Below, in pieces: positions 31,020-42,469 of a stretch of 64,000 bases of DNA (the stretch's first letter is position 1; every line of letters starts with the position of its first letter). The stretch spans positions 55,276,440 to 55,340,439 of the forward strand of contig OX235262.1 of the NCBI GenBank assembly GCA_944472135.2, written 5' to 3'. Made by a program: the position numbers and the translations under genes. The DNA is from Trichobilharzia regenti. Taxonomy: Eukaryota; Platyhelminthes; Trematoda; Strigeidida; Schistosomatidae. The notes below the pieces were generated by a model, which ran no database searches, was not told the DNA's origin, and saw nothing but the letters and a program-made list of their open reading frames with translations.

Positions 31020-31595
31020 AAAGTTTCGATTGTGAAAATCTTGGTCACTCAGCATCAACAACAAAATTCAGTCGGATTTTCAATACAAACGTCAAGTCAA
31101 TTCTCCTATACGGATCAGAAACTTGGCGGGCGGGTCACAAAGAATATTTCCATTAGCCTGTTGCACACCTTTGTCAACAACTAACTGTCTTCGCTGGATC
31201 TATACTGAAGATCAGATGGCCGGGACGGAAAGAATCACCAACAAGAAACTATGGCTGGGAACAAACAAGACAAGAACCAATCGCCAACCAACAAATATGC
31301 AGGATAAAGTGAAGATGGATTGGACACTCACTCACTGAGGAGGCCGCTGGGTGACATCGCCTGCGCGTCAGGCCATTGCTCGAGTGGAACCAGGTCGAGA
31401 GGGAAGCGGCGAGTGGGACGTCAGTGCAAGGTTGACATGGAGGAGATCGTGTGAAGAGTAGTTTAAACAGTTTGGACTAACATGGATGCAGGTGAAAAGT
31501 ACAGCAGATGGAAGACAGAAGTGGCAAGTGGAGACGTGCACTTGAAGCCCTATGTTCCACTAGGAACCCAAGAGAACAATAAATAAAATAATACA
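31020..31595 (+). pseudogene. RTE/SR2-like element, C-terminal end
   Basis: Plus strand: SVKSILLYGSETW-like segment (31085-31130), an HQRRLRWIGHTL-like region and RVTWRRACEEELKEY-like residues in shifted frames. The tail is GAAGCCCTATGTTCCACTAG followed by AATAAATAAAATAAT. Inactive. Duplicate at 43775-44330. Its tail is the reference for comparison with SINE-3. Confidence 0.78.
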
Positions 31596-31689
31596 ATTAC
31601 TATATGCATATATTGATTGATTTTTGTTTAAAATGAACTTTGTGCAAATATGTTAAAATTGTTTCTGTAGATATAGGCAGCTCTCTGTA

Positions 31690-31740
31690 GGCAGCTGATG
31701 AGAAGACAACGAAATAAGTGATGATACTACTTTATTCTGC
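31690..31740 (+). ncRNA. PLE-type hammerhead ribozyme (unit 1 copy)
   Basis: Plus strand: stem I GCAG/CUGC, core CUGAUGA, stem-loop II GAAGACAAC, GAA, stem III AUAA/UUAU, U17, with predicted cleavage between 31736 and 31737. Core intact. Stem II has one strong pair only, as in other minimal PLE hammerheads. Counterpart at 44430-44479. Confidence 0.7.
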
Positions 31741-31824
31741 ATAAACTGTTGTTCTTGCTTTATTCAAATTTCCTCATAATTTCCTCACATAGTCTGGCTG
31801 GCAGCAGCACAATATGTCACTACT

Positions 31825-32070
31825 CAACAAGAGTTAGAATACATGGATCGTCAAATACTGTCCCAGTGGTCGAATTGTCAATGAGCTGGCCTCATAACCT
31901 AAAGGTCCTGGGTTCGACACTTGCTACATACATAAGCGCATACATCTGAATTGTCTCAAGTCAAGACAAAATAGCAGCTTTCCAGTACACCATAGTTTCC
32001 AACGGTGTTCTCCAAATGATATTCATTCGTGGTCTAACCTGTCATTCCTGTCGCGTCACATTAAAAGCGC
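31825..32070 (+). repeat. HHR-SINE, old degenerate copy
   Basis: Plus strand: GAGTTAGAATACATGGATCG, a B box GGTTCGACACT, then CTGAATTGTCTCAAGTCAAG in place of the ribozyme core, and ACGGTGTTCTCCAAATG as the 3' body. The ribozyme is destroyed. Duplicate at 44555-44795. Confidence 0.68.
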
Positions 32071-32385
32071 TGTATGCCTTTGGTTTATTTACTTTTTAAT
32101 GAGTTGGTATCAAAATTCACTGAACACCTTCTCTAGTGATTTTTGTGTTAATTTTTTTATTTGTTTGTTTGTTTTCACAAACCACTAATTAAACAGAAAC
32201 AAATTTACAGTTGATGCAGAATTTATGTGAATTAGATCATGTGATCACTCATTCTGTATATAATTTCGTAAAAATATTGTATAGCATTACATATAACCAT
32301 ATACATTTACATACATTCATACGAACTGTGATCAAGATTTGATCGGATAGTTGCAAAATAATTGAGCGCTGAGTGAGAAGTAGAC

Positions 32386-32464
32386 ATTTATAAAGTTATA
32401 TTTGTAAAATCTCAGCGAAATCATTTCAATTTCGCTGAGATTTTACAAATATAACTTTATAAAT
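32386..32464. repeat. Perfect 36-bp inverted repeat (hairpin) unique to unit 1
   Basis: Arms 32386-32421 and 32429-32464 are exact reverse complements with a 7-nt loop CATTTCA. The stretch lies in an indel of about 180 bp that unit 2 lacks (the junction there is near 45035). As RNA it would form a long, AU-rich hairpin. Nothing shows that it is transcribed. Confidence 0.92.
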
Positions 32465-33439
32465 ATTTACATACATTATTTACCAATTATCACCTTTTGT
32501 AGTACCCAGTTAAAAATTTATTGAAAGGTGCTCTTATACACATAGGTGCATGTGCTACAAAGAGTATTTAAAATATAACTTCATCATGTTATCTGCTCAT
32601 CAGTGGTGGGTGTCAGTTAATGTTTTACATACTGCGGTAACTTGCAGGCGGTCACCAGAGCTAGTTCGACAGATTATTATTATTATTATGATTATTCCGT
32701 TTCGCATTTTGAGAACCATGAAGTGCATCTTCTAATTTACCAGATGTTACAATGATAGATAAGTAAAAGCGACTCGTCATTGTCTCAACTAAGATTTTAA
32801 GTCTTATCGTTGCTCTTGACGCATGTCATAACATCTAACTGATAAAGGGATTAAAAATGCTCATTCAAAATGTCAAAAGACTGATTAATGAACTGAGAAT
32901 ATGCTTTTCGATAACTTCATCATCAGGTTCTATAGTTATATATCCATAATAATGAAAGAATGAGTGTTATCGACAAAATTAATGGTTTTTAAAAAGGAGT
33001 AACATCGAATCATTTAGACCACAATTCCAAAAGTTTTTTGCAGTTAAGTTGTTAACAGATTAGAGTTCAATGTATATGTGTATATGTGGTAATATGTAAA
33101 ATTGTAACACTACACTGAACACCAATATTACAAAGTAAATGATTATGAATGACAACGAATGTATAGTCATTCATTGTCATGAGTCATGTTCATATTAAAT
33201 TACAGTCATCTTGATTATGAACTTTAGATGGATGAATGATTATGTCAGGGACGGGTGTAGAGAAAAAAATTTGGGGTAGGGGGTTGAATTTTATGTGTGT
33301 TGTATGTATGTCAGTATGTAAGTTGACTACTACGTTTAAGTAAGAAAAGAATAGGTCAGCTAGTGTGAGTGTAATGACAAGTGGTAGGGGAGTTTGTATG
33401 TACGGGATGGAGGGCCATATCAAAAAGGCCGATGTAATA
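32465..33439. other. PLE terminal-repeat remnant; no supported gene
   Basis: 32890-32960, read on the minus strand, contains CCTGATGATGAAGTTATCG and GAAAAGC, a PLE hammerhead remnant with one extra U after the core and a perfect stem I (GAAC/GTTC). The minus frame 33543-33190 (117 codons) shows no recognised motif. It is shortened in unit 2, so I do not call it a gene. Confidence 0.45.
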
Positions 33440-34260
33440 TTGTATTTATGAATTTGCAAGCTCCACAGCAAGCCAGAGCAGCGGCAGTGGTTGGACCTGT
33501 TTCTTCTGTACACAGAGGACCGGTTGTTTTTGGAGAATTGCAATAGCCTCAGCTGTTTGGAGTATTCGGTACCTGGGTACTTTTGACAATTTATTTGGTA
33601 CCCGCTAGATAGTCGAAAAAGAGCCTTTGTGGTTGGTTTGGACCAGGTAGTCTAATATTGAACTGTTGGTAGTTTTTACTACACCTTAACTAAGCCACAT
33701 TGGTAGGAATTCCTGAGCAGGAAGAATCAAGTTCCTAGAGCAACTACCAATATAACTCGCTCCAACAACAACAAGCTTGGTTGAATTGGTAGATACAGTT
33801 AGAGGCGGCTAGTCTAGGCACTTAAACTTTCAATCAAGGAATCATCATCGGTGCGTCGTCACCCTTGAATTGCAGTCGTATATATAAAGGCTTACGGATG
33901 TAGAATATCTCTTTTCTGCTTTTTTAGTCATGTGTTTCTTGATGAATTTTTCTGGCAAGCTATTTCCTATTAGTGTCATGTACAGTCTGATAATATTATC
34001 AATAATTATTATCATTATCGCTTTGTGTATTTTAAGAGTTAATTTGTAAGAATTTGATCTGTTTCCATTTTTGGATCACAGACTGAAATGTCTTCTTGAG
34101 GGATTTAGAAAGGCTGTTTCTAAGAATTTCCGCTTTGATATCACCTTTGAATTCGAGGTTCAAGAGAAGAGCCTTCCTAAGAACAGTGTCTTTTGGTGAC
34201 GGAGGCTTTTCCTTCATCTTCTGTGGTTGAGTCTTGGTGGATACCCGTTCCCTGGTAGGG
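33440..34260 (-). pseudogene. PLE linker and GIY-YIG, left arm of inverted pair
   Basis: The minus strand 34217-34032 reads MKEKPPSPKDTVLRKALLLN, LEFKGDIKAEILRNSLSKSL and KKTFQ, the segment between RT and endonuclease. 33780-33440 on the minus strand matches the endonuclease C-terminus at 62000-62300. Head-to-head with 34270-34678. Duplicate at 46000-46825. Confidence 0.78.
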
Positions 34261-34269
34261 TTTCATGTA

Positions 34270-34678
34270 ATGTATCTAACTCGTTCTCAATTGTGTCTCC
34301 TGAACAGATTTTTCGAATCCTTGAAAATAATGTACATGAGGGAGAAGCCTCCAGTGTGAAGCATCGCAACGGTTCCTAAGAAGACTGTCTTCATGAACCT
34401 AGAATTCAAAGGTGATATCGCAGCGGAAATTCTCAGAAACCGCCTTTCTAAATCTCTGAAGAAGACATTTCCTACAGCCACTCTACAAATCACATTTTCC
34501 TGCAGACAGTAAATCCATTCCAATTCTAAGGACAAGATACTGCTTTTGGCCACTTCAATGTGTATTCATCTATTTACTTGATCGTGTATAGCAAAGTATA
34601 TCGGCCGTACGCAACGTCAAGTCCAAAAATGTATACTGGAACATTGCTCAGCTTGGTTAGCCAGAGGAAAGAAGAAGA
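34270..34678 (+). pseudogene. PLE linker and GIY-YIG, cut by the duplication junction
   Basis: Plus strand: VPKKTVFMNLEFKGDIAAEI, LRNRLSKSLKKTF, then SMCIHLFT and KYIGRTQRQVQKCILEHCSA. This is an intact-looking YIG-R-E series. It breaks at 34678, where unit 2 starts. The uncut version in unit 2 (46834-47430) continues to the C-terminus. Confidence 0.82.
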
Positions 34679-35237
34679 GTTTAAACTAGTAACCATCGTT
34701 GTGACCTCTCAAGAATTATCTACTCAGCCAAAACAGCCAGTTCTTTTGAAATGAGACATATGTGAACAGATATGAAGTCTTTTGGTTCAACATTAAGTAC
34801 GAAATTCTCCTAGTGTTCTCGAGCCTTTTATATTCGACTGTAAATATTTCATGAGTGAATATGACGAAATCCTTAGAACTAGTACATCTTGCAGATATTC
34901 CCCCCATTTACTACATAGAAGTTATTAAATCAAAGGTGTTACTGCAGTCACATCAGCTGGCAAATATTACTTCTTATTTTGTTCTGTTTAAAAAGTGATC
35001 AATTACGAATACTTCAGCATAAGCGTAAATTGGTATTTGTTGAGCTAAACTGCCAGAAAGTTCTTATTGTTATTAGACACTGGTGTCCATAGTTCATCAC
35101 ATACCACACATCTACTATTATTCCCAATACTGACTTTATAGTCTTTTTGAACTAGGTCATCTAACATCAAAGTATTCATGGCTTTTATCAAGCCATATAT
35201 GTTGTCAACGCTAATTACTGCTTAAATAGTATGCATG

Positions 35238-35890
35238 TATGAGTAACTACAGAGGCTCTCCAAGAAGTTATCGAAAAGTACATTCTTTGTTCACTAATAA
35301 CAACTTCAATGTTCTACTTGAAACATTGGGCATCATATTTTGTCTAATTCATATTGTTCTAACTATTTAACTATGTCACTGAGTAGCAAAGTGTACTTAC
35401 GCAAAACTTTAATTGACTTCCAACCTACTGATGAACATTTCTTGGAAACGAAAGAAAAATGTTATACGGGACTAGTTTATTCTTCAAATCGAATAGCTCT
35501 GCGTCATATGGTATACTATAGATTGCTATTTTGTTTGGAGATCTAGGATGAAGAGAAAATCTGGGGCGAGATATATAAGTCGTCCGGTACATGTATTGTC
35601 TAAAAGAGGCAAAGAACATTATCTCAATTGGCTAGAAAAACATAGGAGTGGATGGATAAGGAGTGCTACAATCGAACACATATTCAACATTGGTCACTCA
35701 GTATGTAAGCAGGATTCATTCAAAGTCATCTACAAAGTCAAAAGTAGTCTCCTGAAGACGATTAGCTTCCGTATACTTTGTATTACCAACGCCTTGGTGT
35801 ATGTACACAAAAAGAAACTTCTCCATCCCCTTCTTTTACCCTGGCTATAGTTCCAAGTTCAACTATTTCCTTATTAATACCACTTTGTGC
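35238..35890 (+). pseudogene. PLE GIY-YIG C-terminus (unit 2 copy)
   Basis: Duplicate of 21340-21990. 35548-35850 reads ARYISRPVHVLSKRGKEHY and the rest as in unit 1, with S-to-P and H-to-Y replacements. A TAG at 35545-35547 now separates the frame upstream. Confidence 0.72.
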
Positions 35891-36138
35891 ATTTTTCCGT
35901 ATCACATATTAGTAACATCTTATTCTCGACTGACCCTCCATTCACTTCATAATTTATTTCGGACACTCACCTCCATGCTGTTTCATTAACATCCTATATT
36001 TCCGGACCTATTTCACATCACGTAACCCTAGTCAGGACCTACTAATCTTCACTCCCACCCCATCCTAGTTACAATTTGATTATTCATCACATTTTCTGAA
36101 ATATTCTGATGCAGTAAACAATTACTCCGACTAATATT

Positions 36139-36385
36139 TATTCTTTAATTGGTGGATGGTTACTAATAGTGGAATCCAGGATGCGCTTTTCGTCCTACTT
36201 GGGACTCGTCACTGGATATACCTGTATTCCCGAGGCTCGAACCCAGTGCCCATAGTTTCAGACGCCAAAGTGCTACATGCCCAGACATCGTCGAAGCATC
36301 TGCACAAGTGGCCGCCGACATGTCAAGCTGAGACCGAGCACTTCAGTCCAATCAATCGACGGGAAAATCTAAAATTCAGTTAGAT
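36139..36385 (-). repeat. Sm-alpha-type SINE with broken hammerhead (unit 2 copy)
   Basis: Duplicate of 22240-22490. The B box is better here (GGTTCGAGCC) and stem II is fully paired, but the core has lost a nucleotide at C3 (CCAGTGACGAG). Both copies are therefore defective at C3, by different changes. Confidence 0.8.
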
Positions 36386-36934
36386 TCTGTATATCGTAAT
36401 AACATTTTGTCCAGAATAGAACAGTTATTATTATATTACTAAGCATTTCTGTCGAACCTAACGAAGAGGTTAACGAGAAGGGTATTCTCACTTCTCTAAT
36501 CAGTCTTTTGAAATCTTTATGGAATATAAAAAATGACACAGAATCTCATCTGTCTAACTACTATTTCTGTATTCTATTGTATTTATTTTCAAAAAAACCC
36601 AACTTAATTTGTTAATTTTAATAACAGTAATAAGAATAATAGTTTTATATTGTCTCCCTGCTTATTCTTAGTCAATTAAATAAGGTCAAGGTCAATTGTG
36701 TAAGGATGTCAGCCGATTATGAATGATCTTATCAGGTTTTTCATAATTCTATAAATTAGGTTACTAAACTGTCTGAGTACTTCGTATATGGTGCGTTATT
36801 TGTCAAATCTCTATTAGATATTCCATATTTAGAAAAAAGGTGATGAAATAGTTGTCATTATTAGCATAATCAGACAGAAATGACTGATCTATCTCTCTGT
36901 CTATCGATCATAAATAGGTTGTAAGTGTAGAGAT
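36386..36934. other. No recognisable feature (unit 2 copy)
   Basis: Duplicate of 22491-23039; nothing assignable. Confidence 0.4.
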
Positions 36935-37350
36935 GCATCGGAAGTTCTGTCATAGAGTGTTCGCCAATTTCGCATGGGGTCCGGCTTCGATTCCCAGCCG
37001 ACGCACTCTTCAACCTCACTCAGCCAATAGTAACCTAGTTAATCAGGGAAGGTTACACATGGGGCTAACAAAACCACTGCTGCTGTACCTGCAAATCTGA
37101 AACTTGAAACCCAGAGTTCCAGTCACAACACAAAGGAGTGAAAAGAAAAAAAGCAGTTTAAATATAGTACCTTTGTTTTATTCCTTTATTTTTCCAGTAA
37201 AACACAGGGCTTCAAGCCTCAGCTTGGAAGTTAGAGTGGCAGTGGTATTTGTTTACAGGATACAGTTACCAGCTTCACGCTCAACCCTTGCTTTTTACTG
37301 GATCAAATATCGGCTAAGCGAGGTTCACGAGTGTGTGAGCCAGAGATAGA
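36935..37350. repeat. SINE-3 tail-to-tail pair (unit 2 copies)
   Basis: Duplicate of 23040-23455: a plus copy at 36935-37120 and a minus copy at 37175-37350 with the RTE-type tail GAAGCCCTGTGTTTTACTGG. Confidence 0.6.
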
Positions 37351-37428
37351 AAACTTGACCACTAGGGTTAAATTCTGAAGGTTTTAATCACTCCTTCTCT
37401 GTTTACTGAAACCTAAGTGGAGCAAAAT

Positions 37429-37689
37429 TAAAGAATTGGCAGAAGTTGGAATTCAAGGACCATTGGATCGGGTCCCAGTGGCTTAATGGTATACGAGCTC
37501 GCCCTGTAACGAGAAGGTCCTGGGTTCGAATCCCGATGGGTGCGTACTGACAAAGAGTCCCACACTAGGACGAAACAACTGTCCAGTACTCCCAGGTTTT
37601 CCAATGGTTCTCTAACTGACGTCAGCTCATGATGAAATCCTGAAACCAATCAAATCCCTACAAACCAACACTTGAAAACAAAATTAAAG
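37429..37689 (+). repeat. HHR-SINE, ribozyme core mutated (unit 2 copy)
   Basis: Duplicate of 23535-23795 with the same ACAAAGA core lesion. Promoter boxes are intact by sequence (TGGCTTAATGG, GGTTCGAATCC). Only scattered substitutions separate the copies (for example CCCACACTAGG for CCCAAACTAGG in the ribozyme loop). Confidence 0.85.
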
Positions 37690-38023
37690 ACTTGATAGCA
37701 TCAAATTAAATTCGTAAATTGCCGGCTCACTTGACATTTACAGTCTACCGGATTAGAGGCGAAATTTCACCACAGTTTCCTTTGGAAACCTAAATTGTTC
37801 AAATCACACAATTCGTGATCTGTCTGATGTCATAAATGGTAATCGCAGAAGCATAAATACACTCAGCTACATACTACTGACTGGTTTAGATGAGTAATTG
37901 TGTTAGATAAGTTTATTTTAGTAATCACACAGTGATGCAGGATTAACAACTGGATGACGTTTCCAGCATAAATTATTGCCAATCGTAATCATATCAGTTT
38001 AGTCACACGGCTTCTAAATTTGC
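37690..38023. repeat. PLE-B terminal-repeat-like region (unit 2 copy)
   Basis: Duplicate of 23796-24129. Confidence 0.5.
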
Positions 38024-39210
38024 CTTATATATATATCCTCTCTTTCTCTCTCTCTCCCTTTTTGTTTGTCGCCACTTTCCATATCTCCGGCATAGGTGGT
38101 GTTGCGTCATTCCGATTGCACATGTGCGGTGTTGAATAGATAAACAAAGCGTCAGTGATCAACCTCTCTCTCCACCTCATCATATCACTTTTGAATACTC
38201 TCACTCTGTCCCACCCTGTGGTGTGTGATTACATGCAAGTAAATGCAGTGGAATCGTTGGGCTTTTTTCTAGGTTATTTAAATTGGTAGGGCCAACCATT
38301 CTAGTTCTAGCTAGATTTTTGTGTTCCGATAATCTTGCTGACCCTGATCTACCAGTTTGACTGACCTATGTAATTGACCTCTCTTACAGTCATTACATGG
38401 TATTTGGCATATTATATTATTATTTTTCTTAATTGCAACTATCGGGTCTCTAAGCCGACAAACTTCATCTTTAAGAGAGTTGTTTGGTTTAACTGCCACC
38501 CGAATTCCAGCGTTATTGAGAATCCTACGTAAGTCCCTTCTTTATACGGCAGTGCTACACAGGCTTTGAATTTTATATTATTTTTGTCACTTTTATTGCT
38601 TGCTAATCTTAATTTTTCTATGGTTCTTCTGAGTTAGAAAGTGAACAGAATGAGTTGATCATGCTAAATTGTAGAATAAAACAGAATGATGGGTTAGACA
38701 CTAGCATTTGTAGGAAACTCATACACTCTAATAGATACTTGGACTTTAATTCATTCCATCCAGAATCGGTAAAGAAAGGTTTAGTTAAATGTCTTTATAA
38801 TCAGGCCAAGAGCCTGACTAGCAGGCCAGAAAATATAAAAAATGAAATCAAACAAATTAAGGAGGTATTACTAGTGAACAACTATCCACCAGAATTTATT
38901 CATGTATGAAAAACCATAGAAAAACCAAGATTCGCAATAAAAGTTACAAAAATAATATAAAATTATCTCAAAGCCTCTGTAGCACTACTGTAAAAAGAAC
39001 GGATGTCAGTGGCCTTCCGTAGGATTCTCAATGACACTGGAATTAGGGTGGCATTTAAACCAAACAACTCTCTCAGAGATAAACTCTGTCGGCTTAGAGA
39101 CCCAACAGTTCCAATTAAGAAAAATAATAATATAATATGCCAAATACCATGTAATGACTGTGAGTGAGGTCAGTTGCACAGGTCAGTCAAACTAGTATTT
39201 TATTTTTATT
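38024..39210. pseudogene. PLE-B inverted pair (unit 2 copies)
   Basis: 38024-38624 is minus (VKPNNSLKDEVCRLRDPIVA at 38499-38440) and 38629-39210 is plus (MLNCRIKQNDGLDTSICRK onward at 38655). The plus thumb frame is cut after 84 codons, where unit 1 continues to 110, because of an indel near 38900 (TTTATTCATGTATG versus TTTGTATGTATG). Confidence 0.78.
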
Positions 39211-39217
39211 TTTATTT

Positions 39218-39406
39218 TTTTACTTTATGGTTACAGCTTGATTCCACACCGTATTTTTGGTACAAGTGTGGAATTTTCAGCGTGGATATCGGTAGCCCAA
39301 ATTTTGCAGGCCAACCATAGATATCAGGTGTGCGTTGGCGAGGGCTCGAACCCCGGACCATGTGCATGGTCGGCGAGAGTCCTAACCACTGTGCCACCGA
39401 CGCACT
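39218..39406 (-). repeat. SINE-2 (unit 2 copy)
   Basis: Duplicate of 25312-25499 with the same flanking ACTAG, showing the insertion predates the tandem duplication. Confidence 0.88.
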
Positions 39407-40248
39407 AGATCAGGGTCAACCAGATTTTTGGAACATATTGGAACAGCGCCCAAGTGCTACACTTAAATGAATAGTTGTATTCCACTGAGACGAACTAGTA
39501 ATACTTACTTGCCAGGTCGAAGTGACCTAAGCAGGGAAAAGGTGTTTAGTTGGTTCGGGGACGAGCTCGTCAGCGCGGTACCCGCTTCGACTTAGCTCAG
39601 ATAACCAGATGATTTCAAACCTACAGATTAACTTAATTTTCAGGTAGGGAAAATAAATTGCCGAAAACAAGGTCAAGACAGTTAAACTCGAAAAAAGTTT
39701 TAATTCAATAATGTAAAATTTCTCGTACATACAGGTCAAGTTGATTTAATTCACATAAGTATGTAAAGTGATCCAGTCAACCACGTAAAAAGACCTCGTA
39801 AAAATGACCAGACGAATCTCTATAGAGTTTGAAAGTTATACGCCATTTGCTAGACTAGCAGCCTAACTAAGAGGAATTAATCTAGTGATCTATACAAAAC
39901 AAAATAAGACCTGACTTCCAATATAAAACTGAGTGACAACAATGACTACTACTAATTGTCAGTGAAATTGACCTGAGTGATTTTTATTGAATATAGCTTC
40001 CAGACAAGAATTAATGAGGTCCTGTCACTGATGTCTACTGCACACATCTCTGAATGTGTGTATTAAAGTTTAATAAGAATCTTTTGTACAATGTCTTCAG
40101 TTTAACTAGGTTTTTTGTGGAGAGGACATAATACACGATTATTAATTTATGTGAATGAAAGTACACACTGGGAGGACCTGTCCATCCTTACAGGTTAGTG
40201 TTACAGAACACGTTGTTAAATTTCTGTAGAGAAATAAAGACCAGATTG
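39407..40248. other. No gene (unit 2 copy)
   Basis: Duplicate of 25500-26328. The GC-rich patch (39558-39610) is preserved. A 12-bp-class insertion near 39782-39795 (CCACGTAAAAAGA) is a local duplication absent from unit 1. Confidence 0.4.
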
Positions 40249-40295
40249 GCAGTATAAAATGAAATCATCCTATTTCACAAGTTCTCATCAGCTGC
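40249..40295 (-). ncRNA. PLE-type hammerhead ribozyme (unit 2 copy)
   Basis: Same as 26329-26375, but stem III closes with UUAU opposite AUA, giving three or more pairs. Core CUGAUGA and GAA intact, stem I GCAG/CUGC, A17. Of the two copies this one is predicted to be the better ribozyme. Confidence 0.7.
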
Positions 40296-40619
40296 AAACT
40301 ACCTGAAATTTCAATAGTTATAAATAATAACATTTCATACTTCAACATTTGAAAGATAACAGAGAAAACATTATAAGATGAACGAGTCCAGAATAAAGGC
40401 ATTACAATTTATAGTTTAAGTCACCATCACTTTATATGCTTTCAAACTAAGCAAAAAAGGGAGGCGAGAGCAGACAGAAAACAGAAAAATCTAATAAACA
40501 GTGTGAGCTTGTACACCTACATAGCAACTCAAGAAGGTTAAAATTTACCATATTGAAAACATGCCCAATGAGCTGAGCTCACTAATGTGTATGATTAGTG
40601 AGTGTAATTGAAGTAATAT

Positions 40620-41750
40620 GGTTACCAGTCGAATGAAAGATTGATTACACTAGCTTTCTGTGTGCATAAGTTTGGTCTGAAATGCTTCATTGCAAATGCT
40701 CCAGAAAATCTTAGTAAATTCTCTGTCCTTTGTATGTTTAATACTTTAAAGGATTTGGTAATCTCGACGAAATAACCCGTCATCCACAAGGTATCCCGTA
40801 ACTGCACTTTGTAAATATCTGCTTCCTTGTAATCATAAGTTTCTTGGAAAATGCTTTGAATACCGGATAGAAGACCTTCTTTCTGCCCTTTCAATGTACT
40901 TGCTGCCGCAGGTGCACGTAAATTTATAAATGCATTTGGAGGCAACGCCAGCAGGGTATTTATCAAGTTTCGAATGGCTTATAGAGCATGTAGTGCTGTG
41001 TAGCATCACCAGCTTGGCTTCAGGGACGCATCTTTTTATTGCTCCTTTCATTCTTTTGTCAATCTTTTGTGATACTGCTCCTCCTTTGAATGGGTAAACA
41101 CTTTCTTCTTTTCAACTGTTGGGTACTTCGCTTTCTCGTCCTTTTCTTTACTATACTTTCGTATTAATCCCTTTGGATACCCCAATTCCTGTAGGCATTT
41201 TTCAACAAAGCCTAATTCTTCATCTACCTTGTTAGGCGAACATAACTTCCTGGCTCTTCCATACAGTGTCCTTACTAATTTCCGCTTATAGATTATAGGG
41301 CAGAAGCTGTTCTAATGAAGATACTGTCCTGTCCCCGTTTCTTTTCTGTAGATGGACTTTTCGACCGTTCCATCATTTTTTCTTTTTACATTAAGGTCAA
41401 GGAAATTAAACTCGTCGTTGTGTTCATATTCCATGGTGAATTTAATATTTTGGTGAATCTCATTAAGGCGGTCAAATCATATTCTGAAACGTTCTTTAGT
41501 CTCTACAAAGATAACTTAAATCGCCTAACTTAACGGACCTTGGAAATAAAATACCCAGTGTCATTCATCGGAAAGCATATCATGAAGACAGGTTATAAAG
41601 TTGATTTCATTAGTACCTTCAAACTCATATGTAAAACAGGTTTAGGTAGTATACTTCACTTCACTGAAGGCCTAACTATAAAAAGGCTTACATCTGTTTT
41701 ATGCGCTCAAAATTTATTCGTTATTATTTTGGATCTGCCTTTGTAATTCA
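40620..41750. pseudogene. PLE head-to-head pair (unit 2 copies)
   Basis: 40620-41480 is minus (CKFTCTC changed to CIYKFTCTCGSKYIERAERR at 41051-40833, where the Thr before the conserved Arg becomes Ala) and 41481-41750 is plus (SFIGKHIMKTGYKVDFISTF). The RT thumb frame that is open for 128 codons in unit 1 is shorter here. Confidence 0.78.
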
Positions 41751-42469
41751 GTTCTAAGACTAAGGGTTATTTTCCACAACAATATTTTCTATTATCTTGA
41801 CCTCTCAATAAACATTATGACCTCTAATTAATAAATTTCAACCTTTTATTCTCTGTTAACCTTCACATAAGTGTGATTAGCGAGCATGTATGTGTGATCA
41901 AAATGTCCGAAATGTTTTGACCGAACGCTTTGCATATTACAGATAAACATATAAGAGGAACCAATTGGTTCAAATCAGAAGTGAGGATAGTAACCTTTCA
42001 ACAGGAGTGACTGATGATTACACATTCGCTGGAAAGAAAAGCATCAGTCACCACATTTCGACTTGGTAGTTAAATAACAGCACACTTGCCTACTGATATC
42101 CTTATTTAGCATTCAGTTTTGTATAATACGATGGGCCAACACTACTGAAGGACAGGACGAAAGAGTCGGCGGTTCAGAACTTAGTGGATTACCTTTTCTT
42201 TCAACATAATGACATAGTTTGCTCAGTGTAATGATCTGGTGCATCCACCTTACTTCATTAGTTTTAAAATAAGGGTAAATAAACAAATAAATATTTACAA
42301 CTTCTTATCTTTTCTAGGCCATTCCTTTTATATTATTAGCCTATGAAAGCAATTTAAAAACATGTATTCCATTGTTATATTTATTCACAGATCAATAACT
42401 GAGGTAAAAATCCATCCTTTTCTCTTCTAGTTTAACAACACAAATAACAGAATTAACCCAGGGGAACTT
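41751..42469. other. No recognisable feature (unit 2 copy)
   Basis: Duplicate of 27831-28549. Confidence 0.4.

Larger units (their letters stand above)
20583..34678. repeat. Tandem segmental duplication, unit 1 (14.1 kb)
   Basis: Starts at GTTTAAACTAGTAACCATCG and ends where the same sequence begins again at 34679. Unit-to-unit spacing runs 14096, 13898, 13894, 13906, 13920, 12741, 12564 bp along the segment, with each step explained by one indel. Substitutions are a few per 100 bp in the stretches I compared. Unique to this unit: a SINE-2 (20786-20979), about 1.2 kb of PLE (29450-30720) and a hairpin-bearing indel (32340-32470). Confidence 0.95.

Noticed and set aside
33190..33543. 117-codon minus frame as a membrane-protein gene
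   Set aside because: No recognised motif. The duplicate at 45755-45997 is shortened to 80 codons, and the upstream part overlaps a PLE endonuclease remnant on the same strand.
34287..34553. 88-codon minus frame (duplicate at 46851-47117) as a gene
   Set aside because: The plus strand encodes a PLE linker with a clear family match, and the minus frame is its shadow.
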